A stretch of 64,000 bases of DNA from an uncultured Psychroserpens sp. (GCF_947492715.1 NZ_CANLNS010000001.1:496001-560000); one strand, 5' to 3'. Counted from the stretch's first letter, positions 1 through 9,633 are shown. The notes: a model not told the origin generated them from the sequence alone. Numbers and translations: made by a program.

Positions 1-911
1 AAGTTTCCCATGGTCCCTTTAATGTCTTTCCCAAACCAATATAAATCAAGAATAATAGCATCTACAGGAATATTATCAGCTTTAAATTTATCGATGGTTT
101 CAATAACTTCATTTTGAGAATGATACCCAAATCTGCTTGAGAAATTACCTAAAGCCCAACGAGGTAACATTGGTTGTTTCCCTGTTAAATCTGTATAATT
201 ATCGACGATATCATACCAGGTTTCACCAACAACAACTTGATAGGTTTTACGACCAGAAATGGTTTCATAGGTCAGGGTATTGTCACTTTTACTATCTAAG
301 TCTAAAAACCCAATTGGAGCATTATCAAAATGGATTAAATACTTGTTGGACGATATCACAATTGGCAATGTATAATTCATTAATTCTGAATGTGTCTCAT
401 ATCCATAATGAGCGCGATTGTACAATTGCAATCGGTTACCACGGCGATTCATACCAAGAGCACGTGCGCCTCCACCATATAAGACCTCATCTTTAGTTAG
501 TTCAAATTGTATGGTTTCTAGACTGTCATTTTTAATATAGCCTGCCTTTTCAGAAATAATATGTTTGTCCTTGAAATAGTATGCAATCTGAAATGGTGAT
601 TTTTTAACAACGACATAGAGTCCATTAGTTTTAAGCAAAACATCGGCACCTCGTTCAGTAATTTGAACATTGGAGGTTTCAGGTTTTAATACTACAGCAT
701 GTGAATTTTCATTTAAAGACTCCTCAAGAGGAACAAATGTGGTTTCTATAATTTCAGAAGAAAAAGGCTTAATCATATAGTACCCATCACTCACATTAAC
801 TTTTAAACTTGTTCCTTGTGTTTCGGCACTTTTAAATAGACGATTAGGGTTTTGGCTAAACCCTATAGCAACACAGAAAATGGTAATTAATGTAAGTAAA
901 AATGTCTTCAT
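1..911 (-). CDS. GH31 alpha-glucosidase, N-terminal part (cut by window edge)
   Basis: I translated this by hand from the ATG at 909-911 down to base 3; it stays open to the window edge, so about the first 303 residues are present and the C-terminal catalytic residues are missing. It starts with a signal peptide (MKTFLLTLITIFCVAIGFSQ), then a beta-rich galactose-mutarotase-like domain containing LYGGGARALGMNRRGNRL, then the opening of a TIM barrel (LPRWALGNFSSRFGYHSQ, PVDAIILDLYWFGKD). These are typical of glycoside hydrolase family 31, exo-acting alpha-glucosidases. It is the last gene of the six-gene alpha-glucan operon and follows the esterase stop with no gap. The likely role is periplasmic or surface removal of terminal glucose from maltodextrins. 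The family is clear; the exact linkage is inferred from the neighbours. Confidence 0.88.
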   Translation of the reverse strand, partial: MKTFLLTLITIFCVAIGFSQNPNRLFKSAETQGTSLKVNVSDGYYMIKPFSSEIIETTFVPLEESLNENSHAVVLKPETSNVQITERGADVLLKTNGLYVVVKKSPFQIAYYFKDKHIISEKAGYIKNDSLETIQFELTKDEVLYGGGARALGMNRRGNRLQLYNRAHYGYETHSELMNYTLPIVISSNKYLIHFDNAPIGFLDLDSKSDNTLTYETISGRKTYQVVVGETWYDIVDNYTDLTGKQPMLPRWALGNFSSRFGYHSQNEVIETIDKFKADNIPVDAIILDLYWFGKDIKGTMGN

Positions 912-1874
912 TTAGTGTCCTAATAAAAATAGTAATGGTTGATCAAATCGTTTGTTCCATGAATTTTCTGAGTGGTCTGTACCATCAAAAAATAGGTTAA
1001 CAGCATTCGTTTTGGTATATCCTTTTTGTTTTAAAATCTTGTCTACTCTTGGCGCATATTGCGGATAAAACTGGTCTAAAGTCTTGTTTCCATAATCAAA
1101 ATATAACTTGTGATTTTTAGACGAAGGTAAATTTGCCTCCATATATTGGAATATAGCTTCAGGTAAGGGGTTAAACTCTGCTGGTGCACCTCCAACCCAA
1201 TGCGTTGAGATACAAGCAGCACCTCCAAAAATATCTGGATATTCCGAAATAGCGTACATAGACATTAGACCGCCCATACTGGAACCCGCTACAAACGTAT
1301 GCTCTTGTGTAGGTATAGTTGCGTAAGTTTTATCAATAATAGGTTTTAATTCTTCTACAATAAATTTGAGATAGTTATCTCCACTGAGTTTAGTATCCTT
1401 ATTTGCATTAGCTGCTCTTTCAAACAATTTTTGAATGGTTTCTTTATCTAAACTTTCAAAAGCCTTTTGTGGAAATAAATCCATCCATCTTATTTGTGGA
1501 ATATTATGAACGCCAACCACGATAAAATCTCTAGTCTTTTTACTATTCATTAATTTAGATGCCCAATCGTCTACTTTCCATTCTTGCTTATTCCAAGTGG
1601 TTGTAGAATCAAATAAATTTTGACCATCGTGCATATAAAGCACTGCATATTTTTTCTTGGGTGAGTAATCTTTTGGTAGCCAAACATCAACAGGTCTTGC
1701 CTTAATATATTGAGAAGGAAAAGCCTCAGCCCTGTATAAACTACCTTCATAAAGTACAGCGTCTTTAAGTTGTTCAAACGAGACGTCCTTTGTTTTGGAT
1801 GGGCTCTTACTTTGAGATTGGCAGCTTAAGTTGCACATTACTACCGATAAAAATGCTAAAACAAATGTTTTCAT
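912..1874 (-). CDS. Exported alpha/beta-hydrolase, esterase D (PF00756-like) family
   Basis: A 320-residue enzyme with an N-terminal export signal; a Cys at residue 18 (NLSC) could be a lipidation site, but the lipobox is poor. The motif VWLPKDYSPKKKYAVLYMHD with DGQNLFD is typical of the putative-esterase family related to enterochelin esterase. The nucleophile elbow is GSSMGG with Ser199, and a GTDHSENSW segment near the C-terminus probably supplies the catalytic His. It sits between the GH13 and GH31 genes (2 nt and 0 nt gaps), so it is co-transcribed with the alpha-glucan enzymes. Such hydrolases are common in Bacteroidota polysaccharide loci. Here it may remove acyl groups from substituted glucans, or may resemble the esterase domains fused to some amylases; the substrate is unknown. 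Confidence 0.8.
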   Translation of the reverse strand: MKTFVLAFLSVVMCNLSCQSQSKSPSKTKDVSFEQLKDAVLYEGSLYRAEAFPSQYIKARPVDVWLPKDYSPKKKYAVLYMHDGQNLFDSTTTWNKQEWKVDDWASKLMNSKKTRDFIVVGVHNIPQIRWMDLFPQKAFESLDKETIQKLFERAANANKDTKLSGDNYLKFIVEELKPIIDKTYATIPTQEHTFVAGSSMGGLMSMYAISEYPDIFGGAACISTHWVGGAPAEFNPLPEAIFQYMEANLPSSKNHKLYFDYGNKTLDQFYPQYAPRVDKILKQKGYTKTNAVNLFFDGTDHSENSWNKRFDQPLLFLLGH

Positions 1875-1876
1875 AT

Positions 1877-3847
1877 CTATTTTAATTTAGTAGTTAATAA
1901 AAGTGGACCCTTGGATCTTAATTCGATATTATCTCCCCAAACAAAAGTATCTCCAGATATGATATTTTTTAGTGTTTTCCCTTGAAGCCCTATTTCAGCA
2001 TAACGCTTTAAATCTATAGTTATAGGCTCTTCATTTTTGTTGATAATCAAGACAACCGTTTCATCTCCTAAAGTTCGAAATAAAAAGTACGTGCCCATAA
2101 ATGGTGAAAAATGAACTGTTTTTCCATCGTGAATAGCCTTGCTGTTTTTTCTATAATGCAGTAGGTTTTTAACGAAGGCCTGCATGTCTTTTTGCTGTGA
2201 AGACAAGCCTTCTCCTGTGAACGCATTCACAGAATCACCTTGCCATCCTCCAGGATAATCTGTTCGTATTAATCCATGATCTCCTGGCTTCTCAAAATCA
2301 TCCATAAGAATTTCGGTACCGTAATACATTTGTAAAATTCTAGGCATCATGGCATAGGTTGCAACAGCCATTTTTGTATTGTTAACATCACCTTTCAGTT
2401 GTGTAAAAATACGACTCATATCATGGTTTCCTGGGAATATCATGATACTCTTTGGATTGGCATAATGAAAATCGTTTGCTAAGCCTTCATAGATTTTCAC
2501 CAAACCTTTATCCCAAGATTCATCCTCATTTAAGGCTTCAACAACTTTGGCTTGCATAGCAAAATCCATTGTAGATTTTAAATTAGAATCATAGCCATCT
2601 CTGTTATTCGCACCTTCTTGCCAATAACCAATAAGTAACGGGTTATAACTCCACTCTTCTCCAACAATATTAAAATTTGGGTACTCGGTCATAATGGCTC
2701 CAGCCCAATCACTCATAAAGTCCTTATCGGGATACGGATATGTATCTTGGCGAATACCATCTAATTGAGCCGTTTCTATCCACCAAATACTATTTTGAAT
2801 GATATACTTTGCCATAAATGGATTACGCTGATTTAAATCTGGCATTGCCGACACAAACCATCCTTTAGAATTTCCATCTTTGTCATGCTGAGCCGCATAG
2901 ATATCTTGATTAGATGTGCGTCTATGATTAGAATGTGTTGTTGTTCTCCAATCCCAATTATCTTTGTTTTTTTCGTAATTTTCTTGAAGATTTATCCAAT
3001 CCTTAAATGGTAAGTCTTTCATCCACCAATGTTCTAATCCGCAATGATTGGCAATTTGATCCATAATAAGTTTCATGCCTTTATCTTTGAGCTTTTTAGA
3101 TAGCTCTTGATAGTCATCTAAGGTTCCAAATCTAGGGTCTATTTTGTACAAATCTGTAATGGCATAACCATGGTATGAGCCTTCTTTCATATCATTGATT
3201 AACATTGGCTGTGGCCAAATAGCGGTAAAGCCCAAATCTGAAATATAGTCTAAGTTCGTTATTATACCTTCAATATCACCTCCATGACGTGCATAACTAT
3301 CACTTCTATCAATGGTATTTTCTAACAAAGCAACTTGCCCTTCCTTGGCTATTGGTGTATCATTATTTGGGTTCGCATTAGCAAAACGGTCTGGTGTTAT
3401 GAGATAAATAGCGTCACTGCTATCAAAACCAATAAAATCTTCGGCAGGTTTTAAACGTGTTTTCAGTTGATATGTGTGTATAAGCTCATTGCCTTTATCG
3501 TCGTTAAATCTAATATTAAAGGTTCCTGCTTTAGTATCTTCTGAAATGAGCAAATCAATAAACAAATAATTGTTACTAATATCTCCTTTAGTTACTTTTT
3601 CAATCGTCACACCTTCATAAGAAATGCTAGGTGTATATCCTCCAATATTGTCATGTTTCACCAATAATTGAAGTTGCTCATTCTCAAAACCTACCCACCA
3701 GTTTGGTGGCTCGATCCGATCAATATCATTTTGATTAATAAGCTCTGATTTGGTACCGCTTTCAACACTATTTGATTTGGTTGAATCTTTACAAGACACA
3801 CTTAAAACAATGATACCTAAGAAAAATAAATAGATGTGTTTTTTCAT
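1877..3847 (-). CDS. GH13 alpha-amylase/neopullulanase, periplasmic lipoprotein (SusA-like)
   Basis: A 656-residue lipoprotein with signal MKKHIYLFFLGIIVLSVSC. An N-terminal beta domain (about 35-130) fits the cyclomaltodextrinase N domain of Bacteroidota GH13 enzymes. The (beta/alpha)8 barrel has all four GH13 regions: region I MDQIANHCG, region II GIRQDTYPYPD with nucleophile Asp368, region III IVGEEW with acid/base Glu397, and region IV FPGNHDM with Asp476. The C-terminal beta domain follows (about 570-656). Organisation and length match SusA-type neopullulanases, which cut maltodextrins, cyclodextrins or pullulan in the periplasm. It lies 29 nt downstream of the GH65 gene and 2 nt upstream of the esterase. 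Catalytic residues are intact; exact specificity is inferred. Confidence 0.93.
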   Translation of the reverse strand: MKKHIYLFFLGIIVLSVSCKDSTKSNSVESGTKSELINQNDIDRIEPPNWWVGFENEQLQLLVKHDNIGGYTPSISYEGVTIEKVTKGDISNNYLFIDLLISEDTKAGTFNIRFNDDKGNELIHTYQLKTRLKPAEDFIGFDSSDAIYLITPDRFANANPNNDTPIAKEGQVALLENTIDRSDSYARHGGDIEGIITNLDYISDLGFTAIWPQPMLINDMKEGSYHGYAITDLYKIDPRFGTLDDYQELSKKLKDKGMKLIMDQIANHCGLEHWWMKDLPFKDWINLQENYEKNKDNWDWRTTTHSNHRRTSNQDIYAAQHDKDGNSKGWFVSAMPDLNQRNPFMAKYIIQNSIWWIETAQLDGIRQDTYPYPDKDFMSDWAGAIMTEYPNFNIVGEEWSYNPLLIGYWQEGANNRDGYDSNLKSTMDFAMQAKVVEALNEDESWDKGLVKIYEGLANDFHYANPKSIMIFPGNHDMSRIFTQLKGDVNNTKMAVATYAMMPRILQMYYGTEILMDDFEKPGDHGLIRTDYPGGWQGDSVNAFTGEGLSSQQKDMQAFVKNLLHYRKNSKAIHDGKTVHFSPFMGTYFLFRTLGDETVVLIINKNEEPITIDLKRYAEIGLQGKTLKNIISGDTFVWGDNIELRSKGPLLLTTKLK

Positions 3848-3876
3848 AATTAAAAAGTTTAAGTGTTACGTTTTGT

Positions 3877-6183
3877 TTACACAGTAACCATATTATTTGG
3901 ACTTATCGTTACCAATTCACCATTAACAAGAATATTTAAGTCATTATAACCTTCAAGTTCAAAGTAGGTATGACCTTTACAAACATTGACTTTTATAATC
4001 TGGTTTCTAAAGTTCACTTTAAAAGAATACGCATCCCATTGTTCAGGTATTTTAGGTTCGAAAGACAAGGTGTTATCTACAATACGCATCCCGCCAAAAC
4101 CTTCAACAATACTCATCCACGTTCCTGCCATAGATGTAATATGAAGTCCTTCTTCTACTTCTTTATTATAGTCGTCTAAATCCAATCTTGAAGTTCGTAA
4201 ATAAAATTCATATGCTTGTTCCATACGACCTAATTTTGCTGCTTGAATACTGTGCACACATGGTGACAATGAACTTTCATGTACTGTAAAAGGTTCATAA
4301 AAATCAAAATGACGTTCTAACTCTTCTATCGAAAAATGATCTTCAAAAAAGTAGAATCCTTGCAAAATATCAGCTTGTTTGATGTATGGTGAACGTAAAA
4401 TTCTATCCCAAGACCATTTCTGATTAATAGGACGTTGTGAGCGATCTAAATCGGCGACCGTAATTAATTCTTTATCTAAGAATCCATCTTGCTGCAGATA
4501 GACGTTTTTATCTTCGGAAAACGGAAAGTACATGTTACTTGCTACTTTTCCCCATTGAGATATTTCGGCTTTAGACAGCTTAGTTTTATTCATAATTCTG
4601 GTAAAATCAGAATTATAATCGGCTTCAATTTTATCAATGTTTTCAATAGCATAATCTATACACCATTTTGCGATATAATTTGTGTACCAGTTATTATTGA
4701 CATTATTTTCATATTCATTTGGACCAGTAACACCTAGAATAACATGGCTTTGTTTTGCCTCAGAAAAAGTTGCGCGCTGGTGCCAAAATCTGGCTATACC
4801 TATCAAAACTTCCAACCCTTTTTGAGGAATGTAACTATAGTCGTCTGTAAAACGATGATAATTATAAATTGCAAAGGCAATTGCTCCATTTCTATGAATT
4901 TCCTCGAACGTAATTTCCCACTCATTGTGACATTCTTCGCCATTCATGGTTACCATTGGATACAAAGCAGCACCATTAACAAAGCCTAATTTTTCGGCAT
5001 TCTCAACTGCTTTTCCTAAATGATTGTAACGATATTCTAATAAACTTTTGGCAACATTTTGATCTTTGGTTGCCATGTAAAAAGGAATGCAATAGGCCTC
5101 GGTATCCCAATAGGTACTTCCACCATATTTTTCTCCGGTAAAACCTTTAGGACCAATATTTAATCGAGCATCTTTTCCAAGATAAGTTTGATTTAATTGA
5201 AAGATATTAAATCTAATACCCTGTTGTGCTGCTACATCGCCTTCAATGGTAATATCTGCCATATCCCAAATTTTAGCCCAAGCTAATTTTTGTTGTTCTA
5301 GGAGAGCATCAAATCCCATTTCAGAAACTTTATTAAGCGTGTTTTTAGCTATTGAAATTAGCTCATTTTTATCATGATTTCTATCGGTAGTATAACCTCC
5401 AAATTTTGTAAGTGTTATGGTATCTCCTTTCGTAACTTGATTTTGGTAGGTAAACTCTATTCTATCAATGGTATCGCTAATGGTTTTATTTTGTTTTAGC
5501 ACATTACCATTCAATGCCACTTGTGTTTTCATTGCAGTACACACATAAAAATGTGTTTTCATTGTTTTAGATACAATAAACGCCTGCTCATTGTCATGGT
5601 TCACGCTTAATACATCCCAAAATGTATCATCCCAATTAGAGTCTTCATTAGTAATTCCGTTATCTAGATAGGGAGAAAAATCAATTTGAGCGTCATTATT
5701 TAAAGGAGTTACATGATACTCAATCGCTCCTACCTCATCAATATCTAAGCTCAAAAACCGTTTGGTTTCAACTTTTATTTCAACAAAATTTTGCAGTGTT
5801 GCTCTAAAGCTCCGCGACAACCATCCTTCTTTCATATTAAGCTCTCTACGGAAATCATCAATTTTATTGCAATTGGCCAAATCTAAAATCTCACCATTAA
5901 TGGTTACATTAATACCAATCCAGTTTGGGGCATTCAATACTTTTGCAAAGTATTCTGGATACCCATTTTTCCACCAGCCTACTCTCGTTTTATCAGGATA
6001 GTAAACACCTGCAACATAACTCCCTTGAAATGTAGCGCCAGAGTAGTGCTCTTCAAAATTAGCACGTTGTCCCATGGCTCCATTCCCTAAACTCATTAAG
6101 CTCTCAGAAGATTTTACGCGCTCGGTATCAAAACCTTCTTCTATAATTGACCAGTTATCTGGTTGTATATAATTATTATTCAT
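3877..6183 (-). CDS. GH65 maltose phosphorylase (or related disaccharide phosphorylase)
   Basis: A 768-residue cytoplasmic enzyme with no signal peptide. The order is N-terminal beta-sandwich, (alpha/alpha)6 barrel, C-terminal beta domain, as in GH65. The general acid is Glu490 in VTGPNEYENNVNNNW, equivalent to the conserved GPDEYH..V.NN.YTN motif. KQADILQGFYFFEDHFS and the later HESSLSPCVHS segment, which probably binds phosphate, are also family signatures. The enzyme converts a glucosyl disaccharide plus phosphate to glucose and beta-glucose 1-phosphate. The next gene upstream is beta-phosphoglucomutase and the one before it an MFS sugar transporter, so this is the classic maltose phosphorolysis cassette. 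Kojibiose, nigerose or trehalose phosphorylase activity cannot be excluded from motifs alone, but the starch context favours maltose. Confidence 0.92.
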   Translation of the reverse strand: MNNNYIQPDNWSIIEEGFDTERVKSSESLMSLGNGAMGQRANFEEHYSGATFQGSYVAGVYYPDKTRVGWWKNGYPEYFAKVLNAPNWIGINVTINGEILDLANCNKIDDFRRELNMKEGWLSRSFRATLQNFVEIKVETKRFLSLDIDEVGAIEYHVTPLNNDAQIDFSPYLDNGITNEDSNWDDTFWDVLSVNHDNEQAFIVSKTMKTHFYVCTAMKTQVALNGNVLKQNKTISDTIDRIEFTYQNQVTKGDTITLTKFGGYTTDRNHDKNELISIAKNTLNKVSEMGFDALLEQQKLAWAKIWDMADITIEGDVAAQQGIRFNIFQLNQTYLGKDARLNIGPKGFTGEKYGGSTYWDTEAYCIPFYMATKDQNVAKSLLEYRYNHLGKAVENAEKLGFVNGAALYPMVTMNGEECHNEWEITFEEIHRNGAIAFAIYNYHRFTDDYSYIPQKGLEVLIGIARFWHQRATFSEAKQSHVILGVTGPNEYENNVNNNWYTNYIAKWCIDYAIENIDKIEADYNSDFTRIMNKTKLSKAEISQWGKVASNMYFPFSEDKNVYLQQDGFLDKELITVADLDRSQRPINQKWSWDRILRSPYIKQADILQGFYFFEDHFSIEELERHFDFYEPFTVHESSLSPCVHSIQAAKLGRMEQAYEFYLRTSRLDLDDYNKEVEEGLHITSMAGTWMSIVEGFGGMRIVDNTLSFEPKIPEQWDAYSFKVNFRNQIIKVNVCKGHTYFELEGYNDLNILVNGELVTISPNNMVTV

Positions 6184-6196
6184 TTTAGTTTATAAA

Positions 6197-6892
6197 TCAG
6201 TTGTCAATTGATAAATTTTTTGGTTCTTTTTTAATCTTACCTGAAATGATATCCTCAATAAACGTTATCGATATTTCGGTAAAATTTTTAAATACAAAAT
6301 CTGCCTCATGAAGCACATCATTTTCTCCAATTCCTATGGCAATCATATGAGCAGCATTTGCCGCTTGAATGCCTGCAACAGAATCTTCAAACACAATACA
6401 ATCTTCTGGTTTAATTTGTAATAATTGTGCTCCTATTAAAAATACCTCGGGATCTGGTTTTGCCTTAGACACATCATTTCCATCAACAATAGATTGAAAT
6501 TTTTCAAGCAGATTTACCTTGGTTAATATCGATCTGGCATTTTTACTTGCCGAACCTAAAGCAATGCCTTGCTCCTTTTCAATAAGCGTATTTAATATTT
6601 TTGTCACATCTGGTAAGATTTCAGACTCATCCATACCATTGATATAATTCAAATAATTATCATTTTTTAAACCCATGAGTCTCATGAATTCATCTTCTGA
6701 AAGGGATGTATTTCCCCATTCTAATATTTTTTCTAATGAACGTACTCGGCTTACACCTTTAAGTTGTTCATTTTGTGCTTCGGAAAAATCAATACCAATA
6801 CTATTGGCTAATTGTTTCCAAGCTAAGAAGTGATACTTTGCGGTATCAACGATAACCCCATCGAGGTCAAATATGAATCCTTTTTTATGCAT
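6197..6892 (-). CDS. pgmB: Beta-phosphoglucomutase (HAD superfamily)
   Basis: A 231-residue HAD phosphatase-fold enzyme. Motif I FIFDLDGVIVD supplies the nucleophile Asp9 and acid/base Asp11; a GSASKN-type motif II, KPDPEVF motif III and VFEDSVAGIQAA motif IV follow. A cap domain with GVSRVRSLEKIL fits the substrate-recognition helix of beta-PGM. It converts the beta-glucose 1-phosphate released by the adjacent GH65 phosphorylase into glucose 6-phosphate. Its start overlaps the end of the MFS transporter gene by 8 nt, which suggests translational coupling, and it lies 13 nt upstream of the GH65 gene. Length and gene order are typical of maltose phosphorylase operons. Confidence 0.95.
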   Translation of the reverse strand: MHKKGFIFDLDGVIVDTAKYHFLAWKQLANSIGIDFSEAQNEQLKGVSRVRSLEKILEWGNTSLSEDEFMRLMGLKNDNYLNYINGMDESEILPDVTKILNTLIEKEQGIALGSASKNARSILTKVNLLEKFQSIVDGNDVSKAKPDPEVFLIGAQLLQIKPEDCIVFEDSVAGIQAANAAHMIAIGIGENDVLHEADFVFKNFTEISITFIEDIISGKIKKEPKNLSIDN

Positions 6893-8246
6893 TTGTTACA
6901 ATGTCTTTTTTATCTTTTATTTTAAAGGATAGTAATCCAGCTAGAATAAAACTTATTCCACTAACCATTAATGCAAAAATTGCTTGATTATCATAAGCAT
7001 ACTTTACAAGTGGCCCTCCAATTATTCCATTTATAATTTGTGGAACCACAATGAAAAAATTGAAAATACCCATGTAAACACCCATCTTTTTTGCTGAAAT
7101 AGATCCTGCCAGCATAGCATAAGGCATAGATAGAATACTAGCCCATGCAATACCAATGCATACCATTGGTAAAATCAACCAATTCTCGTTAGGCATAAAA
7201 TAAATTAATATCAACCCTAAACCACCTACAAATAATGAGTATGCATGTGTTTTTTTTCTGCTAATTTTCTTAGCGATAACAGGTAAAAGAAATGCAAATA
7301 TTGCTGAAATACCATTGTAGATTCCAAATAAAATACCAACCCAATTTCCTGCTTGTTGATACGTTTCACTGCTTGAGTCTTCAGGAGGCAAACCATAAAT
7401 ATGCTGAGCTATTGCTGGTACAGCAAAAACCCACATCCCAAATAAAGCGAACCAAGAAAAAAACTGCACCCAACTCAATTGTCTCATAGTTTCAGGCATT
7501 TTTCTAAAATCCTCAAAAATATCAACGAGCTTAGCCTTTCGTTCTTTCCTATTGTCATCAATTGCTTCTGGATTTTTAGCCGCTTCAAACTGAGCTAATT
7601 CTTCTGGCGAATATTCTTTTGTAGTAAAAATGGTAATTAAAATAGACACAACTAATACTATTGCTCCAATAACAAATGACCACAACAAATTAGCTGGCAC
7701 AGTACCTTCATCTGATATTTCAGGAACTCCAAACCAATTAGCCAACATCCAAGGGAGCCAAGACCCTATAACTGCTCCTATACCAATCAAAGCTGTTTGT
7801 ATACTAAACCCCTTTGTCGTTTGCTCATCAGATAAATTATCTGCTACTAAAGCACGAAAAGGCTCCATGGCTATATTAAAAGAAGCATCCATAATCATCA
7901 GCATTCCTGCTCCAACCCATAGTGCTGGAAGAATGGCAATCATAAAATCTGCTTGAGGAATTAATATCATTCCAATTGAAGCTAATACAGCACCAAGGAG
8001 AAAAAATGGTTTTCTACGTCCAAATTTCGTCCAAGTGTTGTCGCTGTAATGACCAATTATTGGTTGAACAATAAGCCCCATAAAAGGTGCTATTAGCCAA
8101 AACCATGATAACTCATGAACATCAGCTCCAAAAATTTGTAAAATTCTACTTGCGTTGGCATTTTGGAGGGCAAAACCCATTTGTATCCCTAAGAAACCGA
8201 AACTCATGTTCCAGATTTCCCAGAAACCTAGCGTGCGCTTTTTCAT
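6885..8246 (-). CDS. MFS sugar transporter (SLC45/sucrose-maltose type)
   Basis: A 453-residue integral membrane protein with about 12 predicted hydrophobic segments. The N-terminal stretch with SFGFLGIQMGFALQNANASR and the cytoplasmic motif DNTWTKFGRRKPFF (about 69-82) are typical of bacterial SLC45-like sugar/proton symporters found with maltose phosphorylase genes. It likely brings maltose and short maltodextrins across the inner membrane. It is the first gene of the six-gene minus-strand operon; upstream lies a 130-nt spacer with a dyad element (8290-8329), then lacI, co-oriented. The TAA/TGA end overlaps pgmB by 8 nt. The substrate is inferred from context. Confidence 0.9.
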   Translation of the reverse strand: MKKRTLGFWEIWNMSFGFLGIQMGFALQNANASRILQIFGADVHELSWFWLIAPFMGLIVQPIIGHYSDNTWTKFGRRKPFFLLGAVLASIGMILIPQADFMIAILPALWVGAGMLMIMDASFNIAMEPFRALVADNLSDEQTTKGFSIQTALIGIGAVIGSWLPWMLANWFGVPEISDEGTVPANLLWSFVIGAIVLVVSILITIFTTKEYSPEELAQFEAAKNPEAIDDNRKERKAKLVDIFEDFRKMPETMRQLSWVQFFSWFALFGMWVFAVPAIAQHIYGLPPEDSSSETYQQAGNWVGILFGIYNGISAIFAFLLPVIAKKISRKKTHAYSLFVGGLGLILIYFMPNENWLILPMVCIGIAWASILSMPYAMLAGSISAKKMGVYMGIFNFFIVVPQIINGIIGGPLVKYAYDNQAIFALMVSGISFILAGLLSFKIKDKKDIVTNA

Positions 8247-8289
8247 AATAGTATGTTTAAATTAATACTATTGACAAGCGATAAAACTT

Positions 8290-8329
8290 ATCAAAACTTA
8301 AATGTAGAAGTGAAAATATAAGTTTTGAT
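8290..8329. promoter_or_regulatory. Dyad element upstream of the MFS-led operon
   Basis: ATCAAAACTTA (8290-8300) and TAAGTTTTGAT (8319-8329) form perfect 11-bp inverted arms around an 18-nt centre. The centre and right arm include TAGAAGTGAAAATATAA (8305-8321), which occurs again letter for letter at 9692-9708 before susC, also inside a dyad with an 18-nt centre. A second AAAACTTA lies at 8283-8290. It sits 44-83 nt upstream of the transporter ATG. It may be an operator for the adjacent LacI protein or another regulator; the minus strand also reads TATATTTT here, close to the Bacteroidota -7 box. The function is inference. Confidence 0.45.
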
Positions 8330-8376
8330 TAGGGTGTAAATATAATAAAGTTTTTATTTAATCCATGATAAATCTC

Positions 8377-9429
8377 TCATTTGGTCGATTCTCTTTCAAT
8401 AAGATTCGTCTCAATAACGACAGTTTCGTAGATCTCTTCGGCCTCTTCATCTTCCTCTTCGATCTCTAATCTATTAATCAACAAATCGGCTGCTTTCTCG
8501 CCAATTTCTTGTCCGTGCTGACTCACAGTTGTCAAACTTGGTGTTGAATGTTTTGAGAGCACACCATCAGTAAAACTAACAACTTGAAGCGATTTTGGAA
8601 TTTCCAAACCCAGTTTTCTTGCTACTTTAATTGCGGTAACGGCATAAAGCTCGTTGACTGCAAAAATGCCATCTATAGATTTGTTGGATTTAAATAATTG
8701 CTCTATTTCTGACTCCAATTCATCTAAATGATGATTAGACAATAATTTATCTTCAATTTTTAAAATTAGAGATGCTTTCGCCTCCATTTTATAATCCTCT
8801 AAGGCTTCAAGATATCCTTGCGTTCTTAACTTACCAACACTAACATAATCTTTAGTAGTAATAATCGCAATGTTTTTACAACCGCCAGACACCAATTTCT
8901 CAACAGCCTTCTTGGCGCCTTTTATATCATCTACAATAACCTTGTCGCAGGGAATTTCATTTACAACACGATCAAACATGACAATAGGCATTCCTTGGTT
9001 TATAGTTTCAGTGAAATGATGATAATCTTGTTGTTGCAATGTTTCTTTGGCAATAGATAAGATAAAACCATCTATGCTTCCATTGGCGAGCATTTGCATA
9101 TTAATCACTTCCTTATCAAAAGATTCATTAGACAATCCAACAATAACGTTATAACCTCTCTTGTTGGCAACCAACTCAATTCCTGTAATTACGGTTGAGA
9201 AAAAATAATGGACAATTTCAGGAATAATAATGCCAATCGTTTTTGTTTTTCTATTCTTTAAACTTAACGCAATATTATTGGGTCTATAATTATAGAGTTT
9301 AGCAAATGCCTGAACTTTTTGTCGTGTATCTTCGCTTATTTCTATACTATTTCTTAGTGCTTTTGAAACCGTTGAAATAGATACATCCAATTCTTTTGCT
9401 ATTTGTTTTAGGGTTATTTTTCGTTTCAT
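8377..9429 (-). CDS. LacI-family transcriptional regulator of the alpha-glucan locus
   Basis: A 350-residue regulator. The N-terminal helix-turn-helix (TLKQIAKELDVSISTVSKAL, residues 6-25) and hinge region (YRPNNIALSLKNRKT) are standard LacI/GalR. The C-terminal periplasmic-binding-protein-like domain begins at TIGIIIPEIVHYFFS. An acidic stretch, EIEEEDEEAEE, lies near the C-terminus. It is transcribed from the 316-nt region shared with susC and in the same direction as the transporter operon 130 nt downstream. A LacI-type near-palindrome at 9620-9633 is a likely operator. By location it probably represses or activates the flanking glucan genes in response to a maltodextrin-derived ligand; ligand identity is not visible. 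Confidence 0.92.
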   Translation of the reverse strand: MKRKITLKQIAKELDVSISTVSKALRNSIEISEDTRQKVQAFAKLYNYRPNNIALSLKNRKTKTIGIIIPEIVHYFFSTVITGIELVANKRGYNVIVGLSNESFDKEVINMQMLANGSIDGFILSIAKETLQQQDYHHFTETINQGMPIVMFDRVVNEIPCDKVIVDDIKGAKKAVEKLVSGGCKNIAIITTKDYVSVGKLRTQGYLEALEDYKMEAKASLILKIEDKLLSNHHLDELESEIEQLFKSNKSIDGIFAVNELYAVTAIKVARKLGLEIPKSLQVVSFTDGVLSKHSTPSLTTVSQHGQEIGEKAADLLINRLEIEEEDEEAEEIYETVVIETNLIERESTK

Positions 9430-9619
9430 TAGAGCTGTTTACAACTAATCTATTTTGTTTAATAAATTAGTTTTAAAATTAAACAAATATTTGTGTTTCT
9501 TATTAAAATTGTCTATTTTAAATTCCGAAGTTGACAATAAAGATATTATTTTATTACAAATTCAATAATTTTTAGCCATTTTAAGTTAGTTACTGTTAAA
9601 ATCTGAAAAGTTTTCAACA

Positions 9620-9633
9620 CGAAAACGTTTGCG
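9620..9633. promoter_or_regulatory. Candidate LacI-type operator before susC
   Basis: CGAAAACGTTTGCG is a near-perfect palindrome around a central CG, with the fully symmetric core AAACGTTT at 9623-9630. This matches the general shape of LacI/GalR operators (inverted half-sites around CG). It lies 113 nt upstream of the susC ATG and about 190 nt from the lacI start, so it could control both. The binding partner is inferred to be the adjacent LacI protein. Confidence 0.5.

Noticed and set aside
137-496. Plus-strand open frame of 119 codons at the left edge
   Set aside because: It is the complement of the GH31 gene, whose minus-strand translation shows clear family motifs; the plus frame has no family-like features.
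7630-7956. Plus-strand frame of 108 codons inside the MFS gene
   Set aside because: Antisense shadow of transmembrane helices; no start context or homology-like motif.
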